Counted from the stretch's first letter, positions 34,175 to 42,954 are shown. The stretch is DNA of 64,000 nucleotides from Aquisphaera giovannonii (GCF_008087625.1 NZ_CP042997.1:5828001-5892000), one strand, 5' to 3'. Made by a program: numbers and translations. Notes: generated by a model not told the origin, from the sequence alone.

Positions 34175-35024
34175 ACGAGGCATGGATCATGAGCACTTCC
34201 GTCGCCGAACTCCATGCGAAGAGGCCCGCCGACGGCTGCCCGGCGGACCAGGCCGTCGCGCTATCGGTTCCGCCTGGCGTGAAGCTGCAGGTCTCCGCCG
34301 AGGACTTCTGGCTGCTCGCCTGCGAGAACCCGGACCTCCGGCTGGAGCGGACCGCGGAAGGAGTGTTGATCGTCATGGCGCCGGCATCGCCGGATGGAAG
34401 CCAGAGGAATCTGAGCCTCGCCGCGCAACTCTGGAACTGGAACCGCCAAGCCGGCATCGGCATCGCCTTCGAATCGTCGGTCGGCTTCACGCTCCCCAGT
34501 TCGGCTGTCCGCGGACCTGACGTCTCCTGGATCGCGCTCGATCGGTGGGAGAAGCTCTCGCCGGAGGACCGGCTGAAGTTCTCGCACATCTGCCCCGATT
34601 TCGTCGTTGAGCTCCGATCGAAATCGGACACCGTCCCAGATCTTCATGCGAAGATGGAGGAGTATCTCGCCCAGGGCGTACGCCTCGGCTGGCTGATCGA
34701 CCCATTCCGCGGGAAGGCCGAAATCTACCGCCCCGGCCGGCCCGTCGAGGTGCTCGACCGGCCCGCGACGCTCTCCGGCGAGGACGTCCTGCCCGGCTTC
34801 GTCCTCGACCTCAAGGGCATCCTGTTCGACTGAACGAGGCATGGATCATGAGCACTTCCGTCGCCGAACTCCATGCGAAGAGGCCCGCCGACGGCTGCCC
34901 GGCGGACCAGGCCGTCGCGCTATCGGTTCCGCCTGGCGTGAAGCTGCAGGTCTCCGCCGAGGACTTCTGGCTGCTCGCCTGCGAGAACCCGGACCTCCGG
35001 CTGGAGCGGACCGCGGAAGGAGTG
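34049..35024 (+). repeat. 317-bp exact direct repeat (34049-34365 and 34708-35024)
   Basis: The segments are displaced by exactly 659 bases and cover the 3' end of one Uma2 gene, the intergenic 14 bases, and the 5' 177 bases of the next. The DNA identity appears complete over 317 bases, whereas the gene middles differ strongly. This is a tandem duplication maintained by recent recombination or gene conversion at the ends. Confidence 0.85.
34189..34833 (+). CDS. Uma2 family PD-(D/E)XK nuclease-like protein (copy 2)
   Basis: A 214-residue paralogue of the neighbouring Uma2 genes. Catalytic-core features: RGPDVSWIALDRW, DFVVELRSKSD, KMEEYLAQGVRLGWLIDP. The first 59 codons are identical in DNA to copy 3 and the last 125 bases to copy 1, while the middle is clearly different from both. 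The ATG is the second of two close ATGs (34182 is out of frame), after GAACGAGG. The spacing of 14 bases to each neighbour suggests one transcript. Confidence 0.85.
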   Translation: MSTSVAELHAKRPADGCPADQAVALSVPPGVKLQVSAEDFWLLACENPDLRLERTAEGVLIVMAPASPDGSQRNLSLAAQLWNWNRQAGIGIAFESSVGFTLPSSAVRGPDVSWIALDRWEKLSPEDRLKFSHICPDFVVELRSKSDTVPDLHAKMEEYLAQGVRLGWLIDPFRGKAEIYRPGRPVEVLDRPATLSGEDVLPGFVLDLKGILFD

Positions 35025-35492
35025 CTGCTTGCCATGCCGCCCGCGGGGAGTGAGGGAGGGATGCTCAACGCCAGGCTCACGATACGGCTGGGCGTATGGG
35101 CAGAAGCCGATGGGACGGGAATCGTATTCGACTCATCGGCAGGATTTACGCTCCCCAATTCCGCGGTCCGGGCCCCTGATGTCTCTTGGATGCCCCGCGA
35201 GCGCTGGGACCGGATCCCGGCCGATGACCGGCGGAAGTTCGCCCACGCCTGCCCCGATTTCGTCGCCGAGCTCCGCTCGCCCAGCGAATTGATCGCCGAT
35301 CTTCGCCAGAAGATGAAGGAGTACCTCGCGCAGGGTGTGCGCCTCGGCTGGCTGATCGACCCGATCCGCGGGAAGGCCGAGGTCTACCGCCCCGGCCGGC
35401 CCGTCGAGGTGCTCGACCGGCCCGCGACGCTCTCCGGCGAGGACGTCCTGCCCGGCTTCGTCCTCGACCTCAAGGGCATCCTGTTCGACTGA
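34848..35492 (+). CDS. Uma2 family PD-(D/E)XK nuclease-like protein (copy 3)
   Basis: A 214-residue Uma2 protein with RAPDVSWMPRERW, DFVAELRSPSE, KMKEYLAQGVRLGWLIDP. Its N-terminal 59 residues equal copy 2 at the DNA level; its middle (ANARLTIRLGVWAEADGTG region) resembles copy 1 more, and its C-terminus (YRPGRPVEVLDRP onward) is shared by all three. The mosaic pattern points to recombination among copies. Followed 81 bases later by the polyferredoxin gene. Confidence 0.85.
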   Translation: MSTSVAELHAKRPADGCPADQAVALSVPPGVKLQVSAEDFWLLACENPDLRLERTAEGVLLAMPPAGSEGGMLNARLTIRLGVWAEADGTGIVFDSSAGFTLPNSAVRAPDVSWMPRERWDRIPADDRRKFAHACPDFVAELRSPSELIADLRQKMKEYLAQGVRLGWLIDPIRGKAEVYRPGRPVEVLDRPATLSGEDVLPGFVLDLKGILFD

Positions 35493-35573
35493 TCCGAACC
35501 CTCGACTTTGCATCCAGGCCCAACCCAGAGCCTTCGATGTCGACTCCTGGCCCCCCCGAAGGGACCGAGACCC

Positions 35574-37442
35574 ATGGTTAAGATACGCCGCGCCTACGAG
35601 GTCCTCTTCCTGGGCCTCTTCCTCTTCTTCCTGTTCATCACCGACCTGCGCTACCTCAAGGGGTGGCCGGTGTCGATCTTCCTCGAGGCCACGCCCCTGG
35701 TGGCGGTGGCCACGGCCCTGACGACGCACACGATCTACCGGAACCTCGTCTGGGGCCTGGCGATCATCGCCGTCACCATGATGCTCGGCCGGGTCTGGTG
35801 CAACTGGATGTGCCCCTTCGGCATCCTCCACCACCTCTTCGGCTGGATCGGCAACCGGCGGAACACCAAGCAGCTCATCGAGGTGAACCGCTACAAGAAG
35901 ATCTACGCGATCAAGTACTACATCCTGGCGATCATGATCGCCATGGCCTCGCTCTGGATGATCCCGACGGCCATCGACGCCCCCTCGAAGATCCAGGCCG
36001 AGTTCTTCCGCCTGGGGGGATCGGCCGGATCGCTGGAGCTCTTCCTCCTCGCGGGGAGCATCCTGGCCTGGGTCGTGGTCTTCGCCGTCCGGGGCGTCCT
36101 CTGGGAATCGATCGGCGTCAAGGTCTTCAAGCGGTCCCGCCCCGCGCTGGCGTGGGTCGGCCGCGCCCTGCTCGTGCTCGTCGTGCTCGGCGCGGCGGAC
36201 GTCGCCCGCCGCGGCGACGCGGGGCGGCTGGCCCGGGCGATCCCCGCCGGCATCGCCGAGGCCGCCGAGGAGAAGAAGGCGGAGAACAGCACCCTCCAGA
36301 TCGGCCTGCTGGACCCGATCGCCCTGACCGTCCGGTCGATGACGACGGCCGTCCTGCCGACCGTCCACAAGACGACGGAGAGCGTCTACACGGAGCCCCG
36401 CGAATACTGGCAGGCGTGGATCGTCGGCCTGGTCTTCCTGGGCTTCCTGTTCGCGAACTGGTGGATCCCGCGCTTCTTCTGCCGGGCGATCTGCCCGCTG
36501 GGGGCGCTGCTCGGGATCTTCAGCCGGTTCTCGCTCTGGCGGATCGACCGCGACCCGGTCCGCTGCACGGACTGCGACCTCTGCCTCAAGAGCTGCGAGG
36601 GGGCCTCCGACCCGCACAAGGACCTGCGCAAGAGCGAGTGCTTCGTCTGCCTGAACTGCATCGAGGAGTGCCCGCACGACGCGCTCTCGTATCGGTTCCT
36701 GCCCCGGAAGGCCAGCGAGATCACGTACCCGGAGGTGGGCCGCCGCGAACTGCTCCTGGCCGGCCTCTTCGGCCTGGTCTTCTACCCGATGGTGCGGAAG
36801 TCCGGGGGTGTGAAGAAGAACTTCAGCCGGTACGTGATCCGGCCCCCCGGGTCGGTCGCCGAGGACGAGTTCCTCCGCCGCTGCATCAAGTGCGACCAGT
36901 GCATCCGCGTCTGCCCCACGAACGTCCTCCAGCCGGCCCTCTTCGAAGCCGGGGCCGAGGGGCTCTGGACGCCGATCATGATCTCCAAGATGGGCTGGTG
37001 CGAGCTGAACTGCACCCTGTGCAGCCAGGTCTGCCCGACCGGCGCCATCCGCGAGATCTCGATCGTCGAGAAGCTGGGCATCGGCCCGTTCGAGCAGAAG
37101 GGCCCGATCAAGACCGGCACGGCCTTCTACAACCAGGGCCGCTGCCTCCCCTGGGCCATGGACACCAGTTGCGTGGTCTGCGAGGAGGTCTGCCCGGTCA
37201 GCCCCAAGGCCATCTTCACGCGGAACGTCGAGGTCACCGACCGCTGGGGCGCCACGCTCCAGCTCAAGCGGCCCTACATCGACCCGGTCCGCTGCATCGG
37301 CTGCGGGATCTGCGAGCACGAGTGCCCCGTGAAGGACGACCCGGCCGTGTACGTCACCGCCGTCGGCGAGTCCCGCGCGAAGGACCGCTCGCTGCTGCTC
37401 TCGCTCGTGGACGGAGAGGCGCAGGACTGGGTGTCGGTGTGA
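35574..37442 (+). CDS. Membrane polyferredoxin (NapH/NosR-like 4Fe-4S protein)
   Basis: A 622-residue integral membrane iron-sulfur protein. Several N-terminal helices (from about 10 to 210) enclose WCNWMCPFG and later RFFCRAICPLG motifs, as in the NapH/NosR/RdxA-type quinol-linked electron carriers. C-terminal to this are ferredoxin motifs: CTDCDLCLKSC, CFVCLNCIEECP, CIKCDQCIRVCP, CELNCTLCSQVCP, CVVCEEVCP, CIGCGICEHECP, enough for several [4Fe-4S] clusters. A twin-helix break (about 410-425) separates two ferredoxin halves. It probably moves electrons across or along the membrane, with DUF362 and DUF6599 proteins as partners. Acceptor unknown. Confidence 0.9.
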   Translation: MVKIRRAYEVLFLGLFLFFLFITDLRYLKGWPVSIFLEATPLVAVATALTTHTIYRNLVWGLAIIAVTMMLGRVWCNWMCPFGILHHLFGWIGNRRNTKQLIEVNRYKKIYAIKYYILAIMIAMASLWMIPTAIDAPSKIQAEFFRLGGSAGSLELFLLAGSILAWVVVFAVRGVLWESIGVKVFKRSRPALAWVGRALLVLVVLGAADVARRGDAGRLARAIPAGIAEAAEEKKAENSTLQIGLLDPIALTVRSMTTAVLPTVHKTTESVYTEPREYWQAWIVGLVFLGFLFANWWIPRFFCRAICPLGALLGIFSRFSLWRIDRDPVRCTDCDLCLKSCEGASDPHKDLRKSECFVCLNCIEECPHDALSYRFLPRKASEITYPEVGRRELLLAGLFGLVFYPMVRKSGGVKKNFSRYVIRPPGSVAEDEFLRRCIKCDQCIRVCPTNVLQPALFEAGAEGLWTPIMISKMGWCELNCTLCSQVCPTGAIREISIVEKLGIGPFEQKGPIKTGTAFYNQGRCLPWAMDTSCVVCEEVCPVSPKAIFTRNVEVTDRWGATLQLKRPYIDPVRCIGCGICEHECPVKDDPAVYVTAVGESRAKDRSLLLSLVDGEAQDWVSV

Positions 37443-37679
37443 GGCGGACCGCCGCGACCGTCCGATCCTGAGGCCGGCTCCCGGCCTCCGCAGCGAGGCC
37501 GATCATCCTCGCCCCGGCACCACGGGCGAGGGGGATCGGCCCCGTTCGTTGCGCGACCACCCCGGTCGCGGCACGGCTCCCGCTCGCCTCGCGTCCCGGG
37601 ACCTGCGACCATGGATCCTGCGTCAACGGCGGCTCGGTGGATGAGGGGCATGCAACCTGGGACGGAGGGAGGCCGGGCG

Positions 37680-39002
37680 ATGGGGCGATCCTGGAGTCGT
37701 CGCGATGTCCTGAAGCACGCGGGCTCGGCGGGCCTGATGGCGGCCTCGCTCGGCGGGGTCACACGGGCGAGGGCCTCCGGGCCCAACGAGCGGCTCAACC
37801 TGGCGATCGTCGGGTGCGGCGGGCAGGGGGGGGAGAACCTGAAGCAGGTCGCGGCGGAGAACATCGTCGCGCTCTGCGACGTGGACGACCGCCGCGCGGC
37901 GGAGGCGTTCGAGACCTTCCCGAAGGCGGAGCGGTTCCGCGACTATCGCCGGATGCTCGACGCGGCCCACGCTCGGATCGACGCGGTCGTCGTCAGCACG
38001 CCGGACCACATGCACGCCCCGATCGGCCTGGCGGCCATGGACCTGGGCAAGCACGTCTACTGCGAGAAGCCGCTGACGTGGAGCATCGACGAGGCCCGGC
38101 GGATGGCCAGGGTCGCGGCCGAGAGGAAGCTCGCCACGCAGATGGGCACGCAGGGCATGGCCGGCGACGGGGCCCGCGCCGGCATCGAGGCCCTCCGCTC
38201 GGGCGTGCTCGGCGAGGTCCGCGAGCTGCACGTCTGGACCGATCGCCCCGCGGGCTGGTGGCCCCAGGGCATCGACCGGCCGGCGGACCGGCCCCCCGTC
38301 CGCGAGGGCCTGGACTGGAACCTCTGGCTGGGAGTCGCGCCCGAGCGGCCCTACCATCCGGCCTACTCGCCGTTCGTCTGGCGGGGCTGGAAGGACTTCG
38401 GCACCGGCGCCGTGGGCGACATGGGGATCCACAACGCGGCGATGCCGTTCGCGGCGCTCGAGCTGGACGCCCCGATCTCCGCGGAGCTCGTCGCCACCTC
38501 CGGCCTCAAGGCCGAGACGTTCCCCGTGTGGTCGCGGATCAGGGTCGAATTCGCCGCGAAGGCCGGCCGCGGCCCGATCACGCTGCACTGGTATGACGGC
38601 GGCCGGAAACCCCCGGCCGAGCTCGTCGGCGGCCGCAAGCTCGCGGACAATGGCGCGATCGTCGTCGGGACGAAGGGGACCATGTCCTCGACCGAATGGA
38701 CCGGCGGCGACTGGGCGCTCCTGCCGGAGGAGGCGTTCCGCGACTTCAAGGCCCCCGCCGCGTCCGTCCCGCGGGCCCCGGGCGGCAGCCACCACCAGGA
38801 ATGGCTCCGCGCCTGCCGGGGCGGCCCGCCGGCCTTCTGCCGCTTCGACGGCTTCGCGTCGCGGCTGACCGAGACCATGCTCGTTGCCAACCTCGCCCTC
38901 CGCACCGGCCGCAGGATCGACTGGGACGCGGCGACGATGACCGCCCGCGGCTGCCCCGAGGCCGAGCCGTTGATCCGGCGGCGGTATCGCGAGGGCTGGT
39001 GA
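37680..39002 (+). CDS. Tat-exported Gfo/Idh/MocA oxidoreductase
   Basis: A 440-residue oxidoreductase of the Gfo/Idh/MocA family with a twin-arginine leader (SWSRRDVLKHAGSAGLMAAS). The NAD(P)-binding Rossmann motif is LAIVGCGGQGGEN; HVYCEKPLTWSIDEARRMAR contains the family EKP motif, and the C-terminal half is the substrate-binding alpha/beta domain (DWNLWLGVAP, AVGDMGIHNAAMP). Exported members with a tightly bound cofactor are typical of planctomycetes and handle sugars or inositols. GGAGGGAGG precedes the chosen ATG; an upstream ATG at 37650 is a weaker alternative. Confidence 0.88.
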   Translation: MGRSWSRRDVLKHAGSAGLMAASLGGVTRARASGPNERLNLAIVGCGGQGGENLKQVAAENIVALCDVDDRRAAEAFETFPKAERFRDYRRMLDAAHARIDAVVVSTPDHMHAPIGLAAMDLGKHVYCEKPLTWSIDEARRMARVAAERKLATQMGTQGMAGDGARAGIEALRSGVLGEVRELHVWTDRPAGWWPQGIDRPADRPPVREGLDWNLWLGVAPERPYHPAYSPFVWRGWKDFGTGAVGDMGIHNAAMPFAALELDAPISAELVATSGLKAETFPVWSRIRVEFAAKAGRGPITLHWYDGGRKPPAELVGGRKLADNGAIVVGTKGTMSSTEWTGGDWALLPEEAFRDFKAPAASVPRAPGGSHHQEWLRACRGGPPAFCRFDGFASRLTETMLVANLALRTGRRIDWDAATMTARGCPEAEPLIRRRYREGW

Positions 39003-39044
39003 CCCCGTCGGCGACCTCGCCGCCTCGCGGCGCATCGCTCGGCC

Positions 39045-39617
39045 TCAGTGGGGGGGATGCACTTCGGTGATCTTGTTGCAGTGGAGGTCGGCGGTCAGCT
39101 CGTTCAGCTTGCTGGTCCCGACCATCTGATGGCCCGCGCCGAGGCCGTAGTGCTTCCGGAATTTCCCCATCCGGTAGGCCATGCCTTCCTGGCGAGCGAT
39201 CTTCACCTTCTCGTTGCGCTTGTACTGGATGGTCGGGTGGACGCCCGGGCCCTTCGAGGTGAGCATGACGAAGGTGCCGTCCTTGGGCTTGATAAGGCTG
39301 GTGTCGAAGACGTACACGATCCCCGCATAGCCCAGCTTGCGGGCCTTGCCGTGGGCATTGTCGGCGCTCTGGACGTGGATCCCGACATTGCCCGTCAGGT
39401 AGAGGCGGTCGGGGGTGATGCCGGCCAGCGCGATGGTCCGCATGAACTCCTGCATCCCGGCGAACGCCTCGTCCTGGGATTGCTGCTCGACCACGTGGGC
39501 GCCGAGCAGCGATCCGTCGGTCATCAGGAGCGTCACCCCCATGCAGACCAGCAGGTGGGGATAGGCGATGAAATCGGGCTCGTGGGCCACCATGTCCTCG
39601 TCGAGATAGGCCCCCAT
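39045..39617 (-). CDS. Unknown protein, possible CheD-like fold
   Basis: A 190-residue cytoplasmic protein with GGGAGGGACC just upstream. The N-terminal half reads YPHLLVCMGVTLLMTDGSLL, GAHVVEQQ, then an amphipathic helix and PDRLYLTGNVG; a Cys (residue 30) followed by a GAH motif about twelve residues later resembles the Cys-His of the CheD/CNF-type glutamine deamidase fold. The C-terminal half (YKRNEKVKIARQEGMAYRMG, GKFRKHYGLGAGHQMVGTSK) is basic. The resemblance is by eye and weak. It sits divergently from the Gfo/Idh/MocA gene at 39872. Confidence 0.6.
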   Translation of the reverse strand: MGAYLDEDMVAHEPDFIAYPHLLVCMGVTLLMTDGSLLGAHVVEQQSQDEAFAGMQEFMRTIALAGITPDRLYLTGNVGIHVQSADNAHGKARKLGYAGIVYVFDTSLIKPKDGTFVMLTSKGPGVHPTIQYKRNEKVKIARQEGMAYRMGKFRKHYGLGAGHQMVGTSKLNELTADLHCNKITEVHPPH

Positions 39618-39871
39618 CGCGGTCCCTCCCTTGTCCGTGGAACGTACGGCACTCTGCCGCCTCGGGCTCTCGGCCGCCGGCCGCGGCTTGCCGGCCGATG
39701 CCGATGCGGGTAAGGTCCATCACGGTATGCCGGCGAAGGCCCGAAGTCAAAAGAGTCGAGGCGAGTCGAGCCGGGGCAGCCGGGGCGAGGCGGTTGGGCC
39801 GCGAATCCCGGCGAAGGGGCGTGTCCGACGCTCGGCCCCGACGGGGCCACGCAGGCGAGGAGGGGCGAGCC

Positions 39872-40972
39872 ATGGCCGTCGGCGGCAAGGTCAAGGTCGG
39901 GATCATCGGGTCGGGCTTCGAGGCCGACATCCACGCGGCCTCGTTCCGGATCATGCCGGACGAGGCCGAGGTCGTCGCCGTGGCCTCGCCCACGCCGGGG
40001 AACGCCGAGGCGCTCGCGCGTCGGTACGAGATCCCCCGGGTCTTCCTCGACTACCGGGCGATGCTCGCCGAGCCCGACATCGAGATGGTCACCATCACGG
40101 CGCCCAATGCGCTGCACGCCCGGATGACGATCGACGCCGCGGCCGCGGGCAAGCACGTCCTCTGCGAGAAGCCCCTCTGCATGACCCTGGAGGAGGCGGA
40201 CGAGATGATCGACGCCTGCCGCCGCCGCGGCGTCCTCCTGATGTACGCCGAGGAGCTCTTCTTCACGCCCAAGTATGTGCAGGCGAAGCGGATGGCCGAC
40301 GAGGGGGCCTTCGGGCGGGTCCACCTGGTGAAGCAGTCGGAGAAGCATTCCGGCCCGCACGGCGAGTGGTTCTGGGACGTCTCGAAGTCCGGCGGCGGCG
40401 TGTTCATGGACATGGGCTGCCACGGCATCGCCTTCTGCTACTGGTTCCTCGGCCGCCCCGCGATCAAGGACGTCTACTGCCAGATGAACACCCAGGTCCA
40501 CGCCGATAGGACCCGCGGCGAGGACGAATGCCTCTGCATCCTCAACTTCGAGGGCGGCGCCGTCGGCCTGGTCGAGAATAGCTGGACGCGGCTCGGCGGG
40601 ATGGACGACCGGGTGGAGGTCTACGGCTCGTCCGGCCTCACCATGGCCAACCTGCACATGGGCAACGCCCTGCCGACCTACAGCGAGCCCGGCTACGGCT
40701 ACGCCGTCGAGAAGGCCCCGGGCACGAAGGGCTGGAGCTACCCCGTCTTCGAGGAGCTCTGGAACTACGGCTTCCCCCAGGAGATGCACCACTTCGCCCG
40801 CTGCGTGCGGGGCAAGGAGACGCCGATCGCCACCGGCGAGGACGGCCGCGTCGTCCAGGAGGTGCTCCTGGCCGGCTATCGCTCCGCCCGGACGGGGGCC
40901 AAGGTCGAGCTGCCCTACCGCCCCTCCGGCATCGAGCGGCCGATCGACCTGTGGCTGGGGAAGATGGACTAA
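39872..40972 (+). CDS. Gfo/Idh/MocA family oxidoreductase (cytoplasmic)
   Basis: A 366-residue NAD(P)-dependent oxidoreductase without an export signal: KVKVGIIGSGFEADIHAASF (Rossmann), ITAPNALHARMTIDAAAAGK, HVLCEKPLCMTLEEADEMID (EKP motif), then GGGVFMDMGCHGIAFCYWFL and a substrate-domain strand set. GAGGAGGGG precedes the ATG. Substrate is likely a sugar or sugar acid. The TAA stop is also the first three bases of the MITE-like element downstream, so the element inserted exactly at the end of the gene or supplies the stop. Confidence 0.9.
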   Translation: MAVGGKVKVGIIGSGFEADIHAASFRIMPDEAEVVAVASPTPGNAEALARRYEIPRVFLDYRAMLAEPDIEMVTITAPNALHARMTIDAAAAGKHVLCEKPLCMTLEEADEMIDACRRRGVLLMYAEELFFTPKYVQAKRMADEGAFGRVHLVKQSEKHSGPHGEWFWDVSKSGGGVFMDMGCHGIAFCYWFLGRPAIKDVYCQMNTQVHADRTRGEDECLCILNFEGGAVGLVENSWTRLGGMDDRVEVYGSSGLTMANLHMGNALPTYSEPGYGYAVEKAPGTKGWSYPVFEELWNYGFPQEMHHFARCVRGKETPIATGEDGRVVQEVLLAGYRSARTGAKVELPYRPSGIERPIDLWLGKMD

Positions 40973-41156
40973 CCACAGAGGCACAGAGGGCACAGAGAAG
41001 ACGAATTCAGAGAGTTGACATCAAATGTGTTATGATAAAGTTTAGTATTGTAAATGACTATTTTGATAGAATGTATTCGTTGATCGGGGCCAGTGTGGTC
41101 GGAGCCGTCCCGGTTATCATCCCTTCTTCTCCGTGCCCTCCGTGCCTCTGTGGTTA
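40970..41156. mobile_element. MITE-like element with 31-bp terminal inverted repeats
   Basis: Left end TAACCACAGAGGCACAGAGG (40970-41000) and right end (41126-41156) are reverse complements over 31 bases with two mismatches. The interior 125 bases are strikingly AT-rich for this genome and have no coding capacity. This architecture and the CACAGAG-type ends are those of non-autonomous miniature transposable elements; no transposase is in the window. It lies between the convergent Gfo/Idh/MocA and kinase genes. Confidence 0.75.
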
Positions 41157-41163
41157 GTCCCCA

Positions 41164-42249
41164 TTATTTGCCCCGCGCGCGGGCGAGGAGGGCCTGGAGG
41201 GCCTTGCGGAGCTCGGGCATGGTCTGGAAGCGCTCGGCCGGGTCCTTGCGGAGGCAGCGCTGGACGGCGGCATCGACGGCGGGGGCCATGCGGGCATAGG
41301 GCCTGGCGAGCGACGGGACCAGGGAAGGGGGCTGGTACCGCGTGTGCTGCCGCGCGAGCATCTCGATGGACCGGCCCGAGAAGGGGAGGCGGCCGGCGAT
41401 CATCTCGAAGAGGACGACCCCGAAGGCGTAGATGTCGGCGCGGACGTCGGCCGAGGCGGCGTCGGCGAATTGCTCCGGCGCCATGTACGCGCCGGTGCCC
41501 AGCCGCGCGCCGATCCGGGTCAGGCGGGGATTCTCGGACTCTTCCGGCTCGAGCGCGTACTCGCCGGTCGACTGGTCCTGGGTGGTGCCGACCCGCGGCG
41601 ATCGCTCGCCGGCCGGCGTGGCGTGGGCCGGGGCGGCCCTGGGCGCCTCGTCCCTCGGGTCGCTGAAGAGGATGGGCTGGGGGCTTTGCGGCGCGGCGGC
41701 CAGCGGGATCGAGCCGTCGGGGAGGGCGGCCTGGCCGGCGACCATCTCCTCGCAGATCCGCGCCAGGCCGAAGTCGGTGATCTTCAGCGTCCCGTCCTCG
41801 GCGACCATGAGGTTGCCGGGCTTGATGTCGCGATGGCAGCTCAGCCCTTGCCGGCCCGCGTGCTCCATGCCCTGGCAGAACTGGATGCCGAACCGCAACG
41901 CCCGGGGCAGGTCGAGGCGGCTCGTGCCGATCCAGCGGATGAGGTCGCCGCCCTGCACCAGCTCCAGCATGACGTAGGGGCGGCCGTCGAGGATCTCGAC
42001 CGCGTGCGCCTGCACGATGTTCGGGTGCCGGCCCAGCTGGACCCAGAGCCGGCACTCCGTCGCGAAGCGCGTGCGGCGGATCCGGTTCCTCAGCAGGTCG
42101 TCGCGCAGGGTCTTCAGGGCGACCACCGCGCGGCCCGAGGCGGCCCGGTGGTCGTGGACCACGTAGACCCAGCTCATGCCGCCCTCGTGGACGTCGAAGA
42201 TCTCGAACCGGTCGCCGATCCAGTCGCCTACGCGAAGGCTACCCTGCAT
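41164..42249 (-). CDS. Ser/Thr protein kinase (PknB-type) with long activation-segment insert
   Basis: A 361-residue soluble Hanks-type kinase domain without transmembrane or sensor domain. Landmarks: a Gly-rich loop HEGGMSWVY, Lys46 in VVALKTL, catalytic HRDIKPGN (Asp141), DFG (159-161), APE (257-259), and DIYAFGVVLFEMIAGRLPF. The stretch between DFG and APE is about 95 residues rather than 20-30, with an Ala/Pro/Ser/Thr-rich insert (about 170-248) that could be phosphorylated or bind partners. The start at 42249 has GAGGTGA upstream; 42309 would prefix non-conserved Arg-rich sequence. A TATAAT lies about 60 bases upstream. Planctomycetes have many such kinases. Confidence 0.92.
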   Translation of the reverse strand: MQGSLRVGDWIGDRFEIFDVHEGGMSWVYVVHDHRAASGRAVVALKTLRDDLLRNRIRRTRFATECRLWVQLGRHPNIVQAHAVEILDGRPYVMLELVQGGDLIRWIGTSRLDLPRALRFGIQFCQGMEHAGRQGLSCHRDIKPGNLMVAEDGTLKITDFGLARICEEMVAGQAALPDGSIPLAAAPQSPQPILFSDPRDEAPRAAPAHATPAGERSPRVGTTQDQSTGEYALEPEESENPRLTRIGARLGTGAYMAPEQFADAASADVRADIYAFGVVLFEMIAGRLPFSGRSIEMLARQHTRYQPPSLVPSLARPYARMAPAVDAAVQRCLRKDPAERFQTMPELRKALQALLARARGK

Positions 42250-42307
42250 GAGGTCACCTCGCCCCTCGGTTGCTGCGCGGGCGCGGCGCGAGCGGCGCCG
42301 CCACGCC

Positions 42308-42313
42308 ATTATA
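42308..42313 (-). promoter_or_regulatory. Candidate -10 element (TATAAT on the minus strand) of the kinase gene
   Basis: ATTATA on the plus strand reads TATAAT on the minus strand, about 59 bases before the kinase start. No matching -35. Confidence 0.4.
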
Positions 42314-42363
42314 TCCCGGGAGGTCGAGCCGCCGGGGCCGGATCGCGCGGGGAAGGTCGGCGA

Positions 42364-42954
42364 TCAAGGCCCGGCCGGCGCCCCTCGGCCGCGGGCGAGC
42401 TCCCAGTCGACGGCGGTCAGCCTGTAGAGGCGATGGGAGATGCCCGCGAGGGCGATGTCGGCGTCGAAGCGGAAGCCGAGCTTCTCCATGACGCGCCGGG
42501 AGGCCAGGTTGCCCGGGAGCGTCCAGCTCGCCACCTCGGGCACCAGGAGCCGGCGGAAGCCGACCTCGAGGCTGCCGGCGGCCATCTCGGTGGCGAGCCC
42601 GCGATGCCAGTGGTCGTAGACGACGGCGTAGGCCAGCCCGACGGCCTCCTCATCCTCGATCCGATACGCCTGAAGGCCCGCCCGGCCCAGGAATTCACCC
42701 GACCCCTTCTCGCGGAACACCCAGAACCCGAACCCGTGCCGCCCCCAGTGGGCCTCGTTCTGCACGATCCCCTCCCTGGTGACGCGATCCGGCAGGGGCT
42801 GGCCATCCACGGAGAGCGTCTTCATGACCTGCGGATGCAGGTGCAGGCGGCGGATCTCCGCATAGTGTGCCAGCGTCAGCCGCTCCGCGACCATCCTCGC
42901 GGTCGCGAATGTCTCGATCCCTTCGGTCGGCCTCGCATTCATCAAGACATCCAT
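42364..42954 (-). CDS. GNAT N-acetyltransferase, RimJ/RimL-like
   Basis: A 196-residue acetyltransferase of the RimJ/RimL-like type: TARMVAERLTLAHYAEIRRL, WVFREKGSGEFLGRAGLQAY, GLAYAVVYDHWHRGLATEMA (acetyl-CoA site), NLASRRVMEKLGFRFDADI. It may acetylate a protein N-terminus, antibiotic or small amine; no substrate can be named. 331 bases of non-coding DNA (42955-43285) separate it from the XRE gene, and I see nothing there beyond GC-rich sequence. A second ATG lies at 42942, four codons in. Confidence 0.85.
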   Translation of the reverse strand: MDVLMNARPTEGIETFATARMVAERLTLAHYAEIRRLHLHPQVMKTLSVDGQPLPDRVTREGIVQNEAHWGRHGFGFWVFREKGSGEFLGRAGLQAYRIEDEEAVGLAYAVVYDHWHRGLATEMAAGSLEVGFRRLLVPEVASWTLPGNLASRRVMEKLGFRFDADIALAGISHRLYRLTAVDWELARGRGAPAGP

